A stretch of DNA of 64,000 nucleotides from Burkholderiaceae bacterium (GTDB taxonomy: Bacteria; Pseudomonadota; Gammaproteobacteria; Burkholderiales; Burkholderiaceae_E). The notes under the pieces are model-generated. The model saw only the letters and a list, made by a program, of their open reading frames with translations. It was not told where the DNA came from and made no database searches. How positions within the stretch are numbered: position 1 is the first letter of the stretch; every line of letters starts with the position of its first letter. Shown here piece by piece: positions 25,180 to 34,588 of the stretch. Made by a program: the position numbers and the translations under genes. Where the stretch lies: assembly GCA_023954015.1 (NCBI GenBank), contig JAMLIS010000008.1, forward strand, positions 94,339-158,338, in the 5' to 3' direction.

Positions 25180-26634
25180 ATGCCCACGGAAAGCTTCGGC
25201 GAGGCGATGCGGCGTGCGCTCGGCACGCAACTGATCACGGTGGCAGGTGCCGTCGCGCTGTTGCTGCTCGGCTGGGCGGTCGGACTGGTCGCCGCGGCCG
25301 GCACGCGTCGCGCACTGTCGCTCGCGCAGGTGAACCGGCGCCTGTCGCCGGCATTCGGCGGATCGGTCGACATCGAGCTGGTCGTCTCGCGGCTGGTGTT
25401 CTGGTTCGTGCTGCTCGTCGCGCTGGTCGCCGCCTTCAACACGCTCGACCTGCAGATGGCGTCGGCGCCGTTCGCCGCGATGGTCGGCGACGTCGTCTCG
25501 TACCTGCCGCAGGTGCTGGCTGCGATCGTGCTTGCGCTCGTCGGCTGGCTGCTCGCGCTGCTCGTGCGAAACGGCCTGACGCGGCTGCTCGACAGCACGA
25601 CGATCGACGAGCGGCTCAGCGCCGAGGCGGGCATGCGTCCGATCAGCGACAGCATCGGGCACGTCGGCTACTGGGTCGTGTTGCTGCTGTTCCTGCCGAT
25701 GGTGCTCGGTGCGCTAGGCCTGCAGGGGCTGCTGCTGCCGGTGCAGAACCTCGTCGACCAGCTGCTGCGTTTCCTGCCGAAGCTCTTCGGCGCGGCCGTC
25801 GTCGTCGTGGTCGGCTATTACGTCGCGCGGATCGCGCGCGGCATCGTCACGAACCTGATGGTCGCCACGCGCGTGCAGTCGCTCGCGCGCAGCCTCGGGC
25901 TGGGCGAGGGGACGGATCTGCCGCGCCTGGTCGGCACCCTCGTCTTCCTCGCGATCTTCGTGCCCACGCTGATCTCGGCGCTCGATGCGCTCGAGATCGA
26001 GTCGGTCTCCGAGCCGGCGACGATGATGCTCGCCGAGTTCGTCTCGGCGATTCCCGAGCTGTTCGCCGCCGCGCTGATCCTGGCGCTCACCTGGTACGTC
26101 GCGCGTTTCGTTGCCGCGCTGACCACCAACGTGCTCGAAGGCGCGGGCCTCGATCGGCTGGCCGCGCGCACCGGGCTGCAACCGATGCTCGGGTCGCTGC
26201 GCCTGTCGCAGCTGATCGGCCGACTGCTGCTGTTCTTCGCGATGCTGCTGGCGATCGCCGAGGCGGCGAACCGGCTGCACTTCGGTCAGGTGAGCGAGCT
26301 CGTCGGCGCATTCATCGTCTTCGGCGGCGACGTGCTGCTGGGCATCGTGATCCTGCTGGTCGGCCTTTGGCTGGCCAACCTGCTCGGCTCGGCCGTCGGA
26401 CGCAGCCCTGCCGAAGGCGCCACCTGGCTCGGCGGACTGGTGCGCGCGCTGATCATCGGCCTGGTGCTCGCGATGGGCCTGCGTGCGATGGGCATCGCCG
26501 ATTCGATCGTCAATCTCGCCTTCGGACTGACGCTGGGAGCCGTTGCCGTCGCCTTCGCGCTGTCCTTCGGCCTGGGCGGGCGCGAAGCGGCCGGGCGCCT
26601 GCTCGAGCACTGGCTGTCGAAATTGCGCCGCTGA
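25180..26634 (+). CDS. Mechanosensitive-channel-like membrane protein with TM-helix repeats
   Basis: 484 aa, almost entirely membrane-spanning: about ten hydrophobic segments, beginning LITVAGAVALLLLGWAVGL. Several internal repeats of the conserved TM-helix family (PF05552) each read like LPKLFGAAVVVVVGYYVARI, LFAAALILALTWYVARFVAA and VLLGIVILLVGLWLANLLGS. The C-terminus carries the pore-helix-like stretch GLTLGAVAVAFALSFGLGGREAAGRLLE, but the soluble beta domain of MscS is missing, as in CmpX-type proteins. Ribosome binding site GGGAGG about 11 bases before ATG. It follows ntrC by 26 bp. Probably an envelope-stress or small-conductance channel; not proven. Confidence 0.78.
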   Translation: MPTESFGEAMRRALGTQLITVAGAVALLLLGWAVGLVAAAGTRRALSLAQVNRRLSPAFGGSVDIELVVSRLVFWFVLLVALVAAFNTLDLQMASAPFAAMVGDVVSYLPQVLAAIVLALVGWLLALLVRNGLTRLLDSTTIDERLSAEAGMRPISDSIGHVGYWVVLLLFLPMVLGALGLQGLLLPVQNLVDQLLRFLPKLFGAAVVVVVGYYVARIARGIVTNLMVATRVQSLARSLGLGEGTDLPRLVGTLVFLAIFVPTLISALDALEIESVSEPATMMLAEFVSAIPELFAAALILALTWYVARFVAALTTNVLEGAGLDRLAARTGLQPMLGSLRLSQLIGRLLLFFAMLLAIAEAANRLHFGQVSELVGAFIVFGGDVLLGIVILLVGLWLANLLGSAVGRSPAEGATWLGGLVRALIIGLVLAMGLRAMGIADSIVNLAFGLTLGAVAVAFALSFGLGGREAAGRLLEHWLSKLRR

Positions 26635-26647
26635 CCGGCGCTCCGCG

Positions 26648-27430
26648 TCAGAACCGGATCGGGTTCGGGCCGGTGCGAAACGATGTGGGCGACAGCAGGG
26701 CATCCGTGCCGGCTGCTTTCGCATCGGCATTGCCGGCGGGCGAAGCCGCTCTTCCCGCATCGGCCACGGCGTCGCTCTCCGTTCGAGGCGCTTGCGGACG
26801 CATCGGTGCGAGCGTTCGCGGGTCGCGCCGGGCCGGGAGCATCGATGCGCGCGGGTAGCCCGTCGCGTCCAGTGCACGATCCCATCCGATCGATTCGAAT
26901 CCCGTGAACTTCTCGGGACCGATCGACACGCTGGGGAAGAGCGCCTTGCCGAAGCCCAACTCGCGGAAGGCCTTCAGGTCGGCGGCGTCTTCCACGCGTT
27001 TCTCGGTGTAGGGAACGCCGCGCTGCGCGAGGTGCCCGCGGGCAAGCTCGCAGGGTTCGCAGTCGGCTGCCGTGTAGAGCGTGACCGGATAGCGCGCCGC
27101 CGCCGAGCGCAATGCCCACGGCAGCGTCGGATCGCCGATCGCCGGCGCGACGGGGCGCGCGTCGACCGTCTGCGCGCTGGTCCCCCGGCCCAGTGCCTGC
27201 GGCGACGGTTGACGGTCGCTGTAGTGCACGCGCCCGTTCGCGTCGACCCACTTGATCGGGGCGTGCGAGGGATTCGCCGACGGCGGTGCGGCGAATGCGG
27301 CGGCATGCCAGAGCAGGGCGGCCGACGCGAAGGCCAGCGTGCCGATCGCGAGGAAACTGCGGCCGGTCAGCGCGATCGGGTTCGCGGCTGCGACGGCGCG
27401 GCGGCTACGACGACTGCGGTGTGCGGACAT
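26648..27430 (-). CDS. Exported DUF4124/glutaredoxin-like protein
   Basis: 260 aa from the ATG at 27430, chosen for GGAG 7 bases upstream; a frame to 27466 lies deeper in prlC. One N-terminal hydrophobic segment (FLAIGTLAFASAALLWHAAAFAA) suggests export or anchoring. Then a DUF4124 motif (PIKWVDANGRVHYSDRQP) and a glutaredoxin fold with a redox pair C-E-P-C in VTLYTAADCEPCELARGHL and the cis-proline region LFPSVSIGPEKFTGF. The last 60 residues are low-complexity. Likely a periplasmic disulfide-active protein. Its start overlaps the end of prlC by 26 bp on the same strand. Confidence 0.8.
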   Translation of the reverse strand: MSAHRSRRSRRAVAAANPIALTGRSFLAIGTLAFASAALLWHAAAFAAPPSANPSHAPIKWVDANGRVHYSDRQPSPQALGRGTSAQTVDARPVAPAIGDPTLPWALRSAAARYPVTLYTAADCEPCELARGHLAQRGVPYTEKRVEDAADLKAFRELGFGKALFPSVSIGPEKFTGFESIGWDRALDATGYPRASMLPARRDPRTLAPMRPQAPRTESDAVADAGRAASPAGNADAKAAGTDALLSPTSFRTGPNPIRF

Positions 27431-29552
27431 GGGACGACTCCGGGGCGCGAGCCTCGACCATCCCATTGTGTCGCAGCAGTGCGTCGATTTCGGGGTCTCG
27501 TCCCCTGAACGAACGGAACGAGTCGATGGCCGGTCGACTGCCGCCCACGGCGAGGATCTCGTCGAGGAAGCGGCGCCCGGTGCGTTTCAGGGCCGCGGCC
27601 GCATCGGGCTCGTGCATCGCCTCCTCGAAGGCCGCGTAGGCATCGGCCGACAGCACTTCGGCCCACTTGTAGCTGTAGTAGCCGGCCGAGTAGCCACCGG
27701 CGAAGATGTGCGAGAAGCTGTTCTGGAAGCGGTTCCATTCGGGCGGTGCGATGACCGCGACTTCGTCGCGCACTTCGTCGAGCAACTGCTGCACCGTCTG
27801 CGCCTGACCGGGCACGTATTCGCTGTGCAGGCGCATGTCGAAGAGCGCGAACTCGATCTGGCGCAGCGTCGCCATGCCGCTCTGGAAGTTCTTCGCGGCG
27901 AGCATGCGCTCGAAGAGCTTCTTCGGAATGGGTTCGCCGGTGTCGACGTGTGCGCTCATCGACTCGACGATCTCCCATTCCCAGCAGAAGTTCTCCATGA
28001 ACTGGCTGGGCAGTTCCACCGCGTCCCATTCGACGCCGGAGATGCCCGAGACGCCGAGTTCGTCGACGCGCGTGAGCAGGTGGTGCAGCCCGTGCCCGAA
28101 CTCGTGGAAGAGCGTGGTGACGTCGTCGTGCGTGAGCAGCGCCGGGCGCGCGCCCACCGGAGGCTGGAAATTGCAGGTGAGGTACGCCACGGGCGTTTGC
28201 AGCGAAGGCCCGCGGCGACGACGCGAGCGCGCGTCGTCCATCCATGCGCCGGGACGCTTCGACTCGCGCGCGTACAGGTCCGTGTAGAACTGTCCGATCA
28301 ACGTGCCGTCGCGCTCGATGCGGAAGAAGCGAACGTCCGGATGCCAGGTCGGCGCCCGGTCGGGCGAGATGCGCACGGCAAACAGCCGTTCGACGACGCG
28401 GAACAGCCCGTCGAGCACGCGCGGCAGCTGGAAGTACTGCTTGACCTCGCGATCGGAGAACGCGTAGCGATCTTCCTTGAGCTTCTCGCTCGCCCAGGCG
28501 AGGTCCCAGGCCTTCGGGTCGGGCAGCGAGAGCGCGCGCGCGGCGAACTCGCGCAGGGCGTCGAGATCGCGCAGCGCGAAGGGACGGGCGCGCGCCGCCA
28601 GCTCGCGCAGGAACTTCTTCACCTCGTCGGGCGACTCGGCCATCTTGGGAACGAGCGACACCTCGGCGAAGTTCCGGTAGCCGAGCAGCTCGGCTTCCTC
28701 GGCGCGCAGTGCGAGCAGCTCGTCGATGATCGGCTCGTTGTCGAGCGCGACGGCCCGGTCGCCCTGCGGCGCCACGGCGCCCTTCGATGCGCGCGTCGTG
28801 TAGGCGCGGTACATCTCCTCGCGCAACGCGCGATCGTGCGCGTATTGCATCACCGGGAAATAGGACGGGAATTGCAGCGTGAACTTCCAGCCGTCGACGC
28901 CGGCCCGCTGCGCCGCGTCACGCGCAGCTTCGCGCGCATCGTCCGGCAGTCCGTCGAGCTGCGCCTCGTCGGTGACCACCTTCGCGTAGGCGTTGGTCGC
29001 GTCGAGCACGTTCTCGGAGAACTTCTGCGCGAGCGCAGCCTGGCGTTGCTGCAGCTCGGCGAAACGCTCGCGAGCCGGAGAGACCAGCTCGGCGCCGCCG
29101 AGGCGGAAATCGCGCAGCGCGTTCTCGACGATGCGCTTCCGCGCCGGCGTGAGCGCAGCGAACTCGGCACCGGCCGCATAGCGCTTGTATTTCTCGAACA
29201 GCTCGTGGTTCTGGCCCAGCTCGGTCCAGAACTCGGTGACTTTCGGCAGATTCGCGTTGTACGCCTCGCGCAACTCCGGCGTGTCGGCTACCGCGTTCAG
29301 GTGCCCGACCATGCCCCAGGCGCGGCCGAGTCGTTCGGTGGCGTCCTCGAGCGGCTCGACGAACGCATCCCACGACAGCGGCGTCTCGGCCGCGGTGACC
29401 TGCTGCAGCGTGGTCCGCGCCTCGGCGATCAGACGGTCGATCGCGGGAGCGACCTGCTTAGGGGAGAAATCGGCGAAGCGCGGAAGCCCGAAGAAGTCGA
29501 GCAAGGCGTTCGACGCGGCCTCGGAGCGTTCGGTTTCGGTGTCAGTTTCCAT
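27405..29552 (-). CDS. prlC: Oligopeptidase A (M3 family)
   Basis: 715 aa. Zinc endopeptidase that degrades short peptides, including cleaved signal peptides, in the cytosol. The M3 zinc site is [14 protein letters not shown] near residue 480, with the downstream glutamate in [37 protein letters not shown] is also characteristic. It starts 8 bases before the folD stop (11-bp overlap), so folD-prlC is coupled. Confidence 0.95.
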   Translation of the reverse strand: METDTETERSEAASNALLDFFGLPRFADFSPKQVAPAIDRLIAEARTTLQQVTAAETPLSWDAFVEPLEDATERLGRAWGMVGHLNAVADTPELREAYNANLPKVTEFWTELGQNHELFEKYKRYAAGAEFAALTPARKRIVENALRDFRLGGAELVSPARERFAELQQRQAALAQKFSENVLDATNAYAKVVTDEAQLDGLPDDAREAARDAAQRAGVDGWKFTLQFPSYFPVMQYAHDRALREEMYRAYTTRASKGAVAPQGDRAVALDNEPIIDELLALRAEEAELLGYRNFAEVSLVPKMAESPDEVKKFLRELAARARPFALRDLDALREFAARALSLPDPKAWDLAWASEKLKEDRYAFSDREVKQYFQLPRVLDGLFRVVERLFAVRISPDRAPTWHPDVRFFRIERDGTLIGQFYTDLYARESKRPGAWMDDARSRRRRGPSLQTPVAYLTCNFQPPVGARPALLTHDDVTTLFHEFGHGLHHLLTRVDELGVSGISGVEWDAVELPSQFMENFCWEWEIVESMSAHVDTGEPIPKKLFERMLAAKNFQSGMATLRQIEFALFDMRLHSEYVPGQAQTVQQLLDEVRDEVAVIAPPEWNRFQNSFSHIFAGGYSAGYYSYKWAEVLSADAYAAFEEAMHEPDAAAALKRTGRRFLDEILAVGGSRPAIDSFRSFRGRDPEIDALLRHNGMVEARAPESSHVRTPQSS

Positions 29553-30408
29553 CGCTGCTTTCCTGCTTTCGTTCGGCGGCCTCGACGGTGTTGACGAGGA
29601 GCATTGCGCGCGTCATCGGTCCGACCCCGCCTGGCACCGGCGTGATCCACGACGCGACGCGGCTCGCCGACTCGAAGTCGACGTCACCGCACAGCCTGCC
29701 GCTTTCGTCGCGGTTCATGCCCACGTCGACGACGATCGCGCCGGGCTTGATCATGTCGCCGGTGATCATCCGCGCACGGCCCACCGCGGCGACGAGCACG
29801 TCGGCACGCCGCGTGTGAACGGCGAGGTCGCGCGTCCTGCTGTGGCAGATGGTGACGGTGGCGTCGGCCTGCAAGAGCAGCATCGCCTGCGGCTTGCCGA
29901 CGATGTTGCTGCGCCCGACGACGACCGCTTCCGCGCCGCGCAGCCGCGCGCCGGCGTGCGCGAGCAGCCGCATCACCCCATAGGGCGTGCAGGGAAGAAA
30001 GCCGGGCTGGCCCGTCATCAGCGCGCCGGCGCTGGCGACATGGAAGCCGTCGACGTCCTTGGCGGGCGAAATCGTCTCGATGACCGTGAACGGATCGATC
30101 TGCGGCGGCAGCGGCAGCTGCACGAGGATGCCGTCGACCGTGTCGTCTTCGTTCAGTTCGCGGATGCGCGCGAGCAGCTGCTGTTGCGCGGTCGACGCCG
30201 GCAGGCGATCGAGCGTCGAGCGGATGCCGGCTTCCTCGCAGTCCTTGACCTTGTGGCGTACGTAGATCGTCGAGCCCGGGTCGTCGCCGACCAGGATCAC
30301 GGCCAGTCCGGGCGCGCGACCGGCTGCGGCGAGCTTCGCCGTGCGTTGCGCTACGTCGGCACGGATCGATTGGGCCAGTGCGGCGCCGTCGAGGATCTTT
30401 GCGCTCAT
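29542..30408 (-). CDS. folD: Methylenetetrahydrofolate dehydrogenase/cyclohydrolase FolD
   Basis: 288 aa from ATG 30408. Interconverts 5,10-methylene-, methenyl- and 10-formyl-tetrahydrofolate using NADP. Motifs: the catalytic lysine in [42 protein letters not shown], the NADP-binding [12 protein letters not shown] and the closing [11 protein letters not shown]. An upstream in-frame extension to 30573 passes through a short-repeat region and is rejected. Confidence 0.96.
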   Translation of the reverse strand: MSAKILDGAALAQSIRADVAQRTAKLAAAGRAPGLAVILVGDDPGSTIYVRHKVKDCEEAGIRSTLDRLPASTAQQQLLARIRELNEDDTVDGILVQLPLPPQIDPFTVIETISPAKDVDGFHVASAGALMTGQPGFLPCTPYGVMRLLAHAGARLRGAEAVVVGRSNIVGKPQAMLLLQADATVTICHSRTRDLAVHTRRADVLVAAVGRARMITGDMIKPGAIVVDVGMNRDESGRLCGDVDFESASRVASWITPVPGGVGPMTRAMLLVNTVEAAERKQESSDGN

Positions 30409-30474
30409 GTCGGAAGCGGAAGCGAGGAGGTGGATCGGGGGCGGCAGGACCGCGGGCGCCGCAGGCGGGGTGCC

Positions 30475-30536
30475 GCCGAAGTTGCGGGCCGCCGAAGCTG
30501 CGAGCCGCCGAGCGGCGTGCCGCCGAGCGGCGTGCC
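30475..30536. repeat. 15/16-bp tandem repeat upstream of folD
   Basis: Four units beginning GCCGAAG or GCCGAGC (30475, 30491, 30507, 30522); the last two, GCCGAGCGGCGTGCC, are identical. It lies in the region between folD and the tRNA promoter. Confidence 0.85.
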
Positions 30537-30601
30537 GTACGCGGCGGTGCGCAAGGGTTCGCGCGGTGCGCAATCGAGTCTAGCACGCCCCCGAGGCCGA
30601 C

Positions 30602-30631
30602 TTGCACCCTCTCGCGCTCGTGACATATACT
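30602..30631 (+). promoter_or_regulatory. Sigma-70 promoter of the tRNA operon
   Basis: TTGCAC (30602-30607), 18-bp spacer, TATACT (30626-30631), followed by a GC-rich stretch CGCTGGC. Transcription would begin near 30638, a few bases before tRNA-Ala. A GC-rich discriminator is typical of stringently controlled stable-RNA promoters; control by ppGpp is inference. Confidence 0.8.
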
Positions 30632-30643
30632 CGCTGGCTCTCT

Positions 30644-30719
<76 letters not shown>

Positions 30720-30728
30720 GACCGCCTC

Positions 30729-30804
30729 GTCCCGTTCGTCTAGAGGCCTAGGACACGACCCTTTCACGGTCGGTACAGGGGTTCGAATCCCCTACGGGAC
30801 GCCA
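30729..30804 (+). tRNA. tRNA-Glu(TTC)
   Basis: 76 nt with encoded CCA. Acceptor stem GTCCCGT/ACGGGAC, anticodon loop CTTTCAC giving anticodon TTC (reads GAA/GAG), T arm GGTTCGAATCC. It follows tRNA-Ala by 9 bp, so both come from one transcript. Confidence 0.97.
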
Positions 30805-31164
30805 CTATTTTCCCGGTGATCGATCTCGCCAGAGATCCGTTCCAGAGCGGTTTGGCCGACGGCCAGCGTGTACGCAGCGCATACGCGATTCTGCCGATTC
30901 GCTGAAGAAGCGTCCGGGTCAAGCGCCGGCAAACAACTGCGCGCCAGCCCTGTCGACCCATTCCTGCAAGACGTTTGTTTGCGCAATTCAGGCCCTTGTC
31001 TACTGACGGCCACGCCACGTCGGGGGCGGCGCCTCGGAGCCGTGCGTGCCTCGGAATCGGAGCGCCGCGACGCGTAGCGCAGCAGCGGCCGCTTTCGGTG
31101 GCCACGCGAGCCTCGTAGCGCGTCGATGACTTCTTCGGCAATATCCTGCAACAAGGAGATCCGA
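30805..31164. other. Spacer between tRNA-Glu and the UbiD gene
   Basis: 360 bp in which I find no supportable gene. It looks less G+C-rich than its surroundings, and frames on either strand encode nothing I recognise. Only the last 15 bp, with AAGGAG, belong functionally to the following gene. No duplicate of the tRNA 3' end was seen that would mark an integration site. Confidence 0.5.
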
Positions 31165-32754
31165 ATGGCACGCAACAGAACGGCCACGAAGAGTGCTGTC
31201 CCGACCGCTTCCGATCTGCGCAGCTGGCTCGCGACGCTCGAAGAGCACGGAGAACTGCGCCACATCCGAACGGAAGTCGACTGGAACCAGGAAATCGGCG
31301 CCATCACTCGCGTGAACCTGGCCCAGCAGGGCCCGGGCCTGCTCTTCGAGAACATCCGGGGCTACCGCGATACGCGCTGCACGAAGTTCCTCACCGGCTC
31401 GCTCGGCAACCGGCGACACGTCTGCCTGCTGCTCGGCCTGCCACTGGAAACGGCCGACAAAGCGATCGTCGCGCATCTCAAGCGCCGCTACCGCCAGGGT
31501 GTCCCGGCGCTCGAGGTGGGAGTTGCACCGGTCAAGACGCACCGGCTCAGCGGCGACCAGATCGACCTTACCCAGTTCCCGGTGCCGCATTGGCATCACC
31601 TCGACGGCGGCCGATACATCGATACTTTCTGCGGCGTCGTTACGCGCGACCCGTCGACGCAGCGGCTGAACGTCGGCATTTACCGCGGGCAGCTGCTCGG
31701 TCCGAACAAGGTCGGCAAGCTGCTCATCGCCACGCAGCATTGGGGCGGTCACTTTGCGCAGCACCGGGAAGCGGCGCAGCCGATGTCGGTGGCGGTCGTT
31801 CATGGCTGGCACGACGTGCTGCCCTTCTGCGCCGGCAGCCCGTTCCCGAAGAACGTCTGCGAGTACGAGATGATGGGCGCGATCCTCGGCCGGCCGGTCG
31901 AGCTCGTTCGCTGCGAGACGAGCGATCTGCTGGTGCCGGCGAGTGCCGAGATCGTCGTCGAGGGATTCATTTCGCCCGATCCGTCTACCTTCGAGATGGA
32001 GGGCCCGTTCGGCGAGTACCCGGGCTACGCCGGCGGCACGCCGTCGCCGAAGCCGGTGCTGCAGGTCGCGGCGGTCACGCATCGCGACGACCCGATCCTG
32101 CGCGGCACGCTCGAAGGCGCGCGGCCGGGCTTCCCCAGCGAAGACTCGCCGCTTTGCGCCTACAGCTGGTCGGCGATCGCCTGGAACATGCTCGAGGACT
32201 TCGGTGTCGGCGGGATCACCGACGTGTGGATGCCGCCCATCGTCACCGGCACGCACATCGTCGTGCAGATCCGCAAGCAGTACCGCGGCCACGCGCAGCA
32301 GATCGCCAGCGCGTTGTGGGGCACCGGTGCCGGCCAGTGGTTCTTCAAGAACGTGATGGTCGTCGAGGAGGACATCGACATCCGCGACCGCGAGGCACTC
32401 GAATGGGCGTGGGCGTTTCGCGTGAATCCGTCCATGGGACAGCTCGCCACCTTCGGCCCCACCTTCGGCTCGGTGCTCGACCCGTCCACGCCGCGCGAGC
32501 AGGCCGAACCCGTGAAGTACGGCACCGGCTGCTGGACACGCACGCTGATCGACGCAACGCGCAGCTGGGAGTTCGAGCGCAATCCGGCCTGGGGCAACCG
32601 GCGGTTCCCGCCGATCAGCACGATTCCCGAGGCGCTCGAGGAGAAGGTGCGCGAACGCTGGAGCGAGTATGGAATCGGAAGCGACTATCTGACGGAGGAA
32701 CAGCGAGAGCTTCTTACCTTCGCCCGATTGTCGAAGCGTTTCCCCGAGGTCTGA
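31165..32754 (+). CDS. UbiD-family decarboxylase
   Basis: 529 aa from ATG 31165, with AAGGAG 7 bases upstream. UbiD enzymes use prenylated FMN to decarboxylate (or carboxylate) aromatic and unsaturated acids. The family is recognised by the N-terminal LRSWLATLEEHGELRHI, ENIRGYRDTRCTKFLTGSLGNRR, the central EYEMMGAILGRPVELVRCET, and the active-site stretch EGPFGEYPGYAGGTPSPKPV. Length exceeds E. coli UbiD (about 500 aa) and fits catabolic homologues. No UbiX prenyltransferase is nearby, so cofactor must come from elsewhere. It forms an operon with a solute-binding protein 14 bp downstream, suggesting it acts on an imported organic acid. Confidence 0.88.
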   Translation: MARNRTATKSAVPTASDLRSWLATLEEHGELRHIRTEVDWNQEIGAITRVNLAQQGPGLLFENIRGYRDTRCTKFLTGSLGNRRHVCLLLGLPLETADKAIVAHLKRRYRQGVPALEVGVAPVKTHRLSGDQIDLTQFPVPHWHHLDGGRYIDTFCGVVTRDPSTQRLNVGIYRGQLLGPNKVGKLLIATQHWGGHFAQHREAAQPMSVAVVHGWHDVLPFCAGSPFPKNVCEYEMMGAILGRPVELVRCETSDLLVPASAEIVVEGFISPDPSTFEMEGPFGEYPGYAGGTPSPKPVLQVAAVTHRDDPILRGTLEGARPGFPSEDSPLCAYSWSAIAWNMLEDFGVGGITDVWMPPIVTGTHIVVQIRKQYRGHAQQIASALWGTGAGQWFFKNVMVVEEDIDIRDREALEWAWAFRVNPSMGQLATFGPTFGSVLDPSTPREQAEPVKYGTGCWTRTLIDATRSWEFERNPAWGNRRFPPISTIPEALEEKVRERWSEYGIGSDYLTEEQRELLTFARLSKRFPEV

Positions 32755-32768
32755 CTGCAGGAGGAGCC

Positions 32769-33902
32769 ATGAGACTGCGTGAACTCGTTGTCGCCGTCGC
32801 CCTGTCCGTAGCGAGCGTGCCCGCATCGGCCGAACTCACGATCGGCGTGACGGTGTCCACCACCGGCCCGGGCGCGTCGCTCGGTGTGCACTATCGCAAT
32901 ACCTTCAACATGCTGCCGAAGACGCTTGGTGGCGAGCCGGTGCGCTACATCGTCCTCGACGATGCCTCCGATCCGACGCAGGCGGTGCAGAACGCGCGGG
33001 CGCTCATCTCGAGGGATCGCGCCGACATCATCCTCGGGTCGTCTTCGGTGCCGAACAATCTTGCGATCGCCGAAGTCGCCGTCGACACGAAGACCGTGCA
33101 GATCGCGCTCGCGCCGATGAACCTGCCGCCCGGGAAGTCGACGTGGACCTTCGTCGTGCCGCAATCGATCCCGCTGATGGTCGCAGGTGTCGTGAAGCAC
33201 ATGCAGGCGAATGGCGTGAAGACGGTCGGCTACATCGGCTTCAACGACCCGTGGGGCGAGGGAATCTACAAGGCGTTCAGCGCGCTCTCCGAGGCTGCCG
33301 GCATCCGGATAGTGGCCAACGAGCGCTACGCGCGACCGGACACGAGCGTCGAGGCGCAGGTGCTGAAAATCATGGCCGCGAACCCGGACGCGGTGCTGAT
33401 CGGAGGGTCGGGAACGCCCGGCGCGACCCCGGCGATCTCGCTCGCGGCACGCGGCTACAAGGGCCCGATGTACGGCAATCACGGCATGGTCAATCCCGAC
33501 TTCATCCGTGTCGGGGGCAAGAGCGTGGAAGGGCTGATCGCGCCGACGGGGCCGCTCGTCGTCGTCGAACAGCTGCCGGAATCGAACCCCGTGAAGCGCG
33601 TTGCCGCGAGCTTCGTCGCCGATTACGACGCAGCGTACGGCGCGCAGAACCGCAACGCCTTCGCCGGCTACGCATACGATGCAGTGCTGCTCGTGGAGAA
33701 AGCGCTGCCGGAGGCGCTGAAAAAGGCCGCGCCGGGCACTCCGGCGTTTCGTTCCGCGTTGCGCGACGCGCTGGAGAGCGTTCGTGAACTGGTGGGCACG
33801 CACGGCGTCTACACGATGACGCCCGAGAACCATAATGGGATGGACGAGCGGGCGCGCGTGCTGGTGAAGGTCGAAAACGGGGCGTGGAAGCTGGCGGAGT
33901 GA
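32769..33902 (+). CDS. ABC transporter substrate-binding protein, branched-chain amino acid type
   Basis: 377 aa. Signal peptide MRLRELVVAVALSVASVPASA, mature start ELTIGVTVSTTGPGASLG. Type I periplasmic binding fold of the LivJ/aromatic-acid group: LVLDDASDPTQAVQNAR-like segment, GGSGTPGATPAISLAARGYKGP, and C-terminal THGVYTMTPENHNGMDERA. These proteins bind amino acids, aromatic acids or other carboxylates. The permease and ATPase genes are not adjacent, so it is an orphan that must share a transporter. Excellent ribosome binding site GGAGGAG. Pairing with UbiD hints at an aromatic or unsaturated acid ligand. Confidence 0.88.
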   Translation: MRLRELVVAVALSVASVPASAELTIGVTVSTTGPGASLGVHYRNTFNMLPKTLGGEPVRYIVLDDASDPTQAVQNARALISRDRADIILGSSSVPNNLAIAEVAVDTKTVQIALAPMNLPPGKSTWTFVVPQSIPLMVAGVVKHMQANGVKTVGYIGFNDPWGEGIYKAFSALSEAAGIRIVANERYARPDTSVEAQVLKIMAANPDAVLIGGSGTPGATPAISLAARGYKGPMYGNHGMVNPDFIRVGGKSVEGLIAPTGPLVVVEQLPESNPVKRVAASFVADYDAAYGAQNRNAFAGYAYDAVLLVEKALPEALKKAAPGTPAFRSALRDALESVRELVGTHGVYTMTPENHNGMDERARVLVKVENGAWKLAE

Positions 33903-33930
33903 TCCTCGAACCCGCTTGTCGATGGCCCCG

Positions 33931-34578
33931 TCAAGCCCCCCCGAGCAACCCCGGTTTCCCCGCCTCCCACCGCGCGTACTCCGTGCTCAGCATCCGAACG
34001 TGCTCGAGTTCCTCGGCGGCGAGTTCGCGGTAGAGCTGCTGCTCGGCCGATCCGTCGTCGGCGCGCGCAGCGCAGTCGCTGAAGTACGCGCTCGCGCGGT
34101 TCTCGAGCGCGATCGCGATGCGGAACAGGTTCGCCGGATCGGCTGGGCGGTTGACCACGCCGCCGAACACCGCGGCCACGTCCAGGTCGGCGATGCGCAC
34201 GTCCCTGGGTTCCTCGACGTGATATCGGCGCGACAGCGTGCGCATGTGGTCGCTCTCCATCTGCGCCAGCGCGTCGAACAGCTTCTCGAGGATCGGTTCG
34301 TCGGTGTCGGCAGCGGCGCGCCGGTAGAACGCCTGGCCGCCGAGCTCGATCTCGAACGCCTTGCGGATGCCCTCGAGCGCCGGCGCGCCGTCGATCTCGC
34401 GCGCGCCGAGCATTTCGAGTTCGCCGCCGCACTGCGGGCATCGTCCGTACGGAAACGCGAAGCCGTCGCTGACCTTCGCGCACCGCGTGCAGCGCCATTG
34501 CAGGACGGCGTCGGCGCAGCAGATGTAGACGCCGTCGTCGGCGTCGTCGAGGGGCTGGTGGCATTTCGGACACTGCAT
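33931..34578 (-). CDS. Rubrerythrin-like protein with N-terminal zinc ribbons
   Basis: 215 aa. Cysteine pairs at C3/C6, C20/C21, C30/C33 and C47/C50 form one or two metal ribbons (rubredoxin- or zinc-like), followed by a ferritin-like four-helix di-iron domain with glutamate/histidine ligands in FEIELGGQAFYRRAA, MESDHMRTL, ALENRASAYF and EELEHVRML. Classical rubrerythrin has the rubredoxin at the C-terminus, so the order here is reversed. Such proteins reduce hydrogen peroxide using electrons from NAD(P)H-dependent reductases. It sits 10 bp after the NfnAB-like flavoprotein in what looks like a two-gene operon; an electron-transfer partnership is inferred. Confidence 0.85.
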   Translation of the reverse strand: MQCPKCHQPLDDADDGVYICCADAVLQWRCTRCAKVSDGFAFPYGRCPQCGGELEMLGAREIDGAPALEGIRKAFEIELGGQAFYRRAAADTDEPILEKLFDALAQMESDHMRTLSRRYHVEEPRDVRIADLDVAAVFGGVVNRPADPANLFRIAIALENRASAYFSDCAARADDGSAEQQLYRELAAEELEHVRMLSTEYARWEAGKPGLLGGA

Positions 34579-34588
34579 GCTGCGCTCC

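Noticed and set aside
30764..31355. Minus-strand frames over the tRNA-Glu/UbiD spacer that might be an integrase remnant
   Set aside because: No tyrosine-recombinase or other motif was visible, and the frames run through the tRNA and into ubiD antisense.
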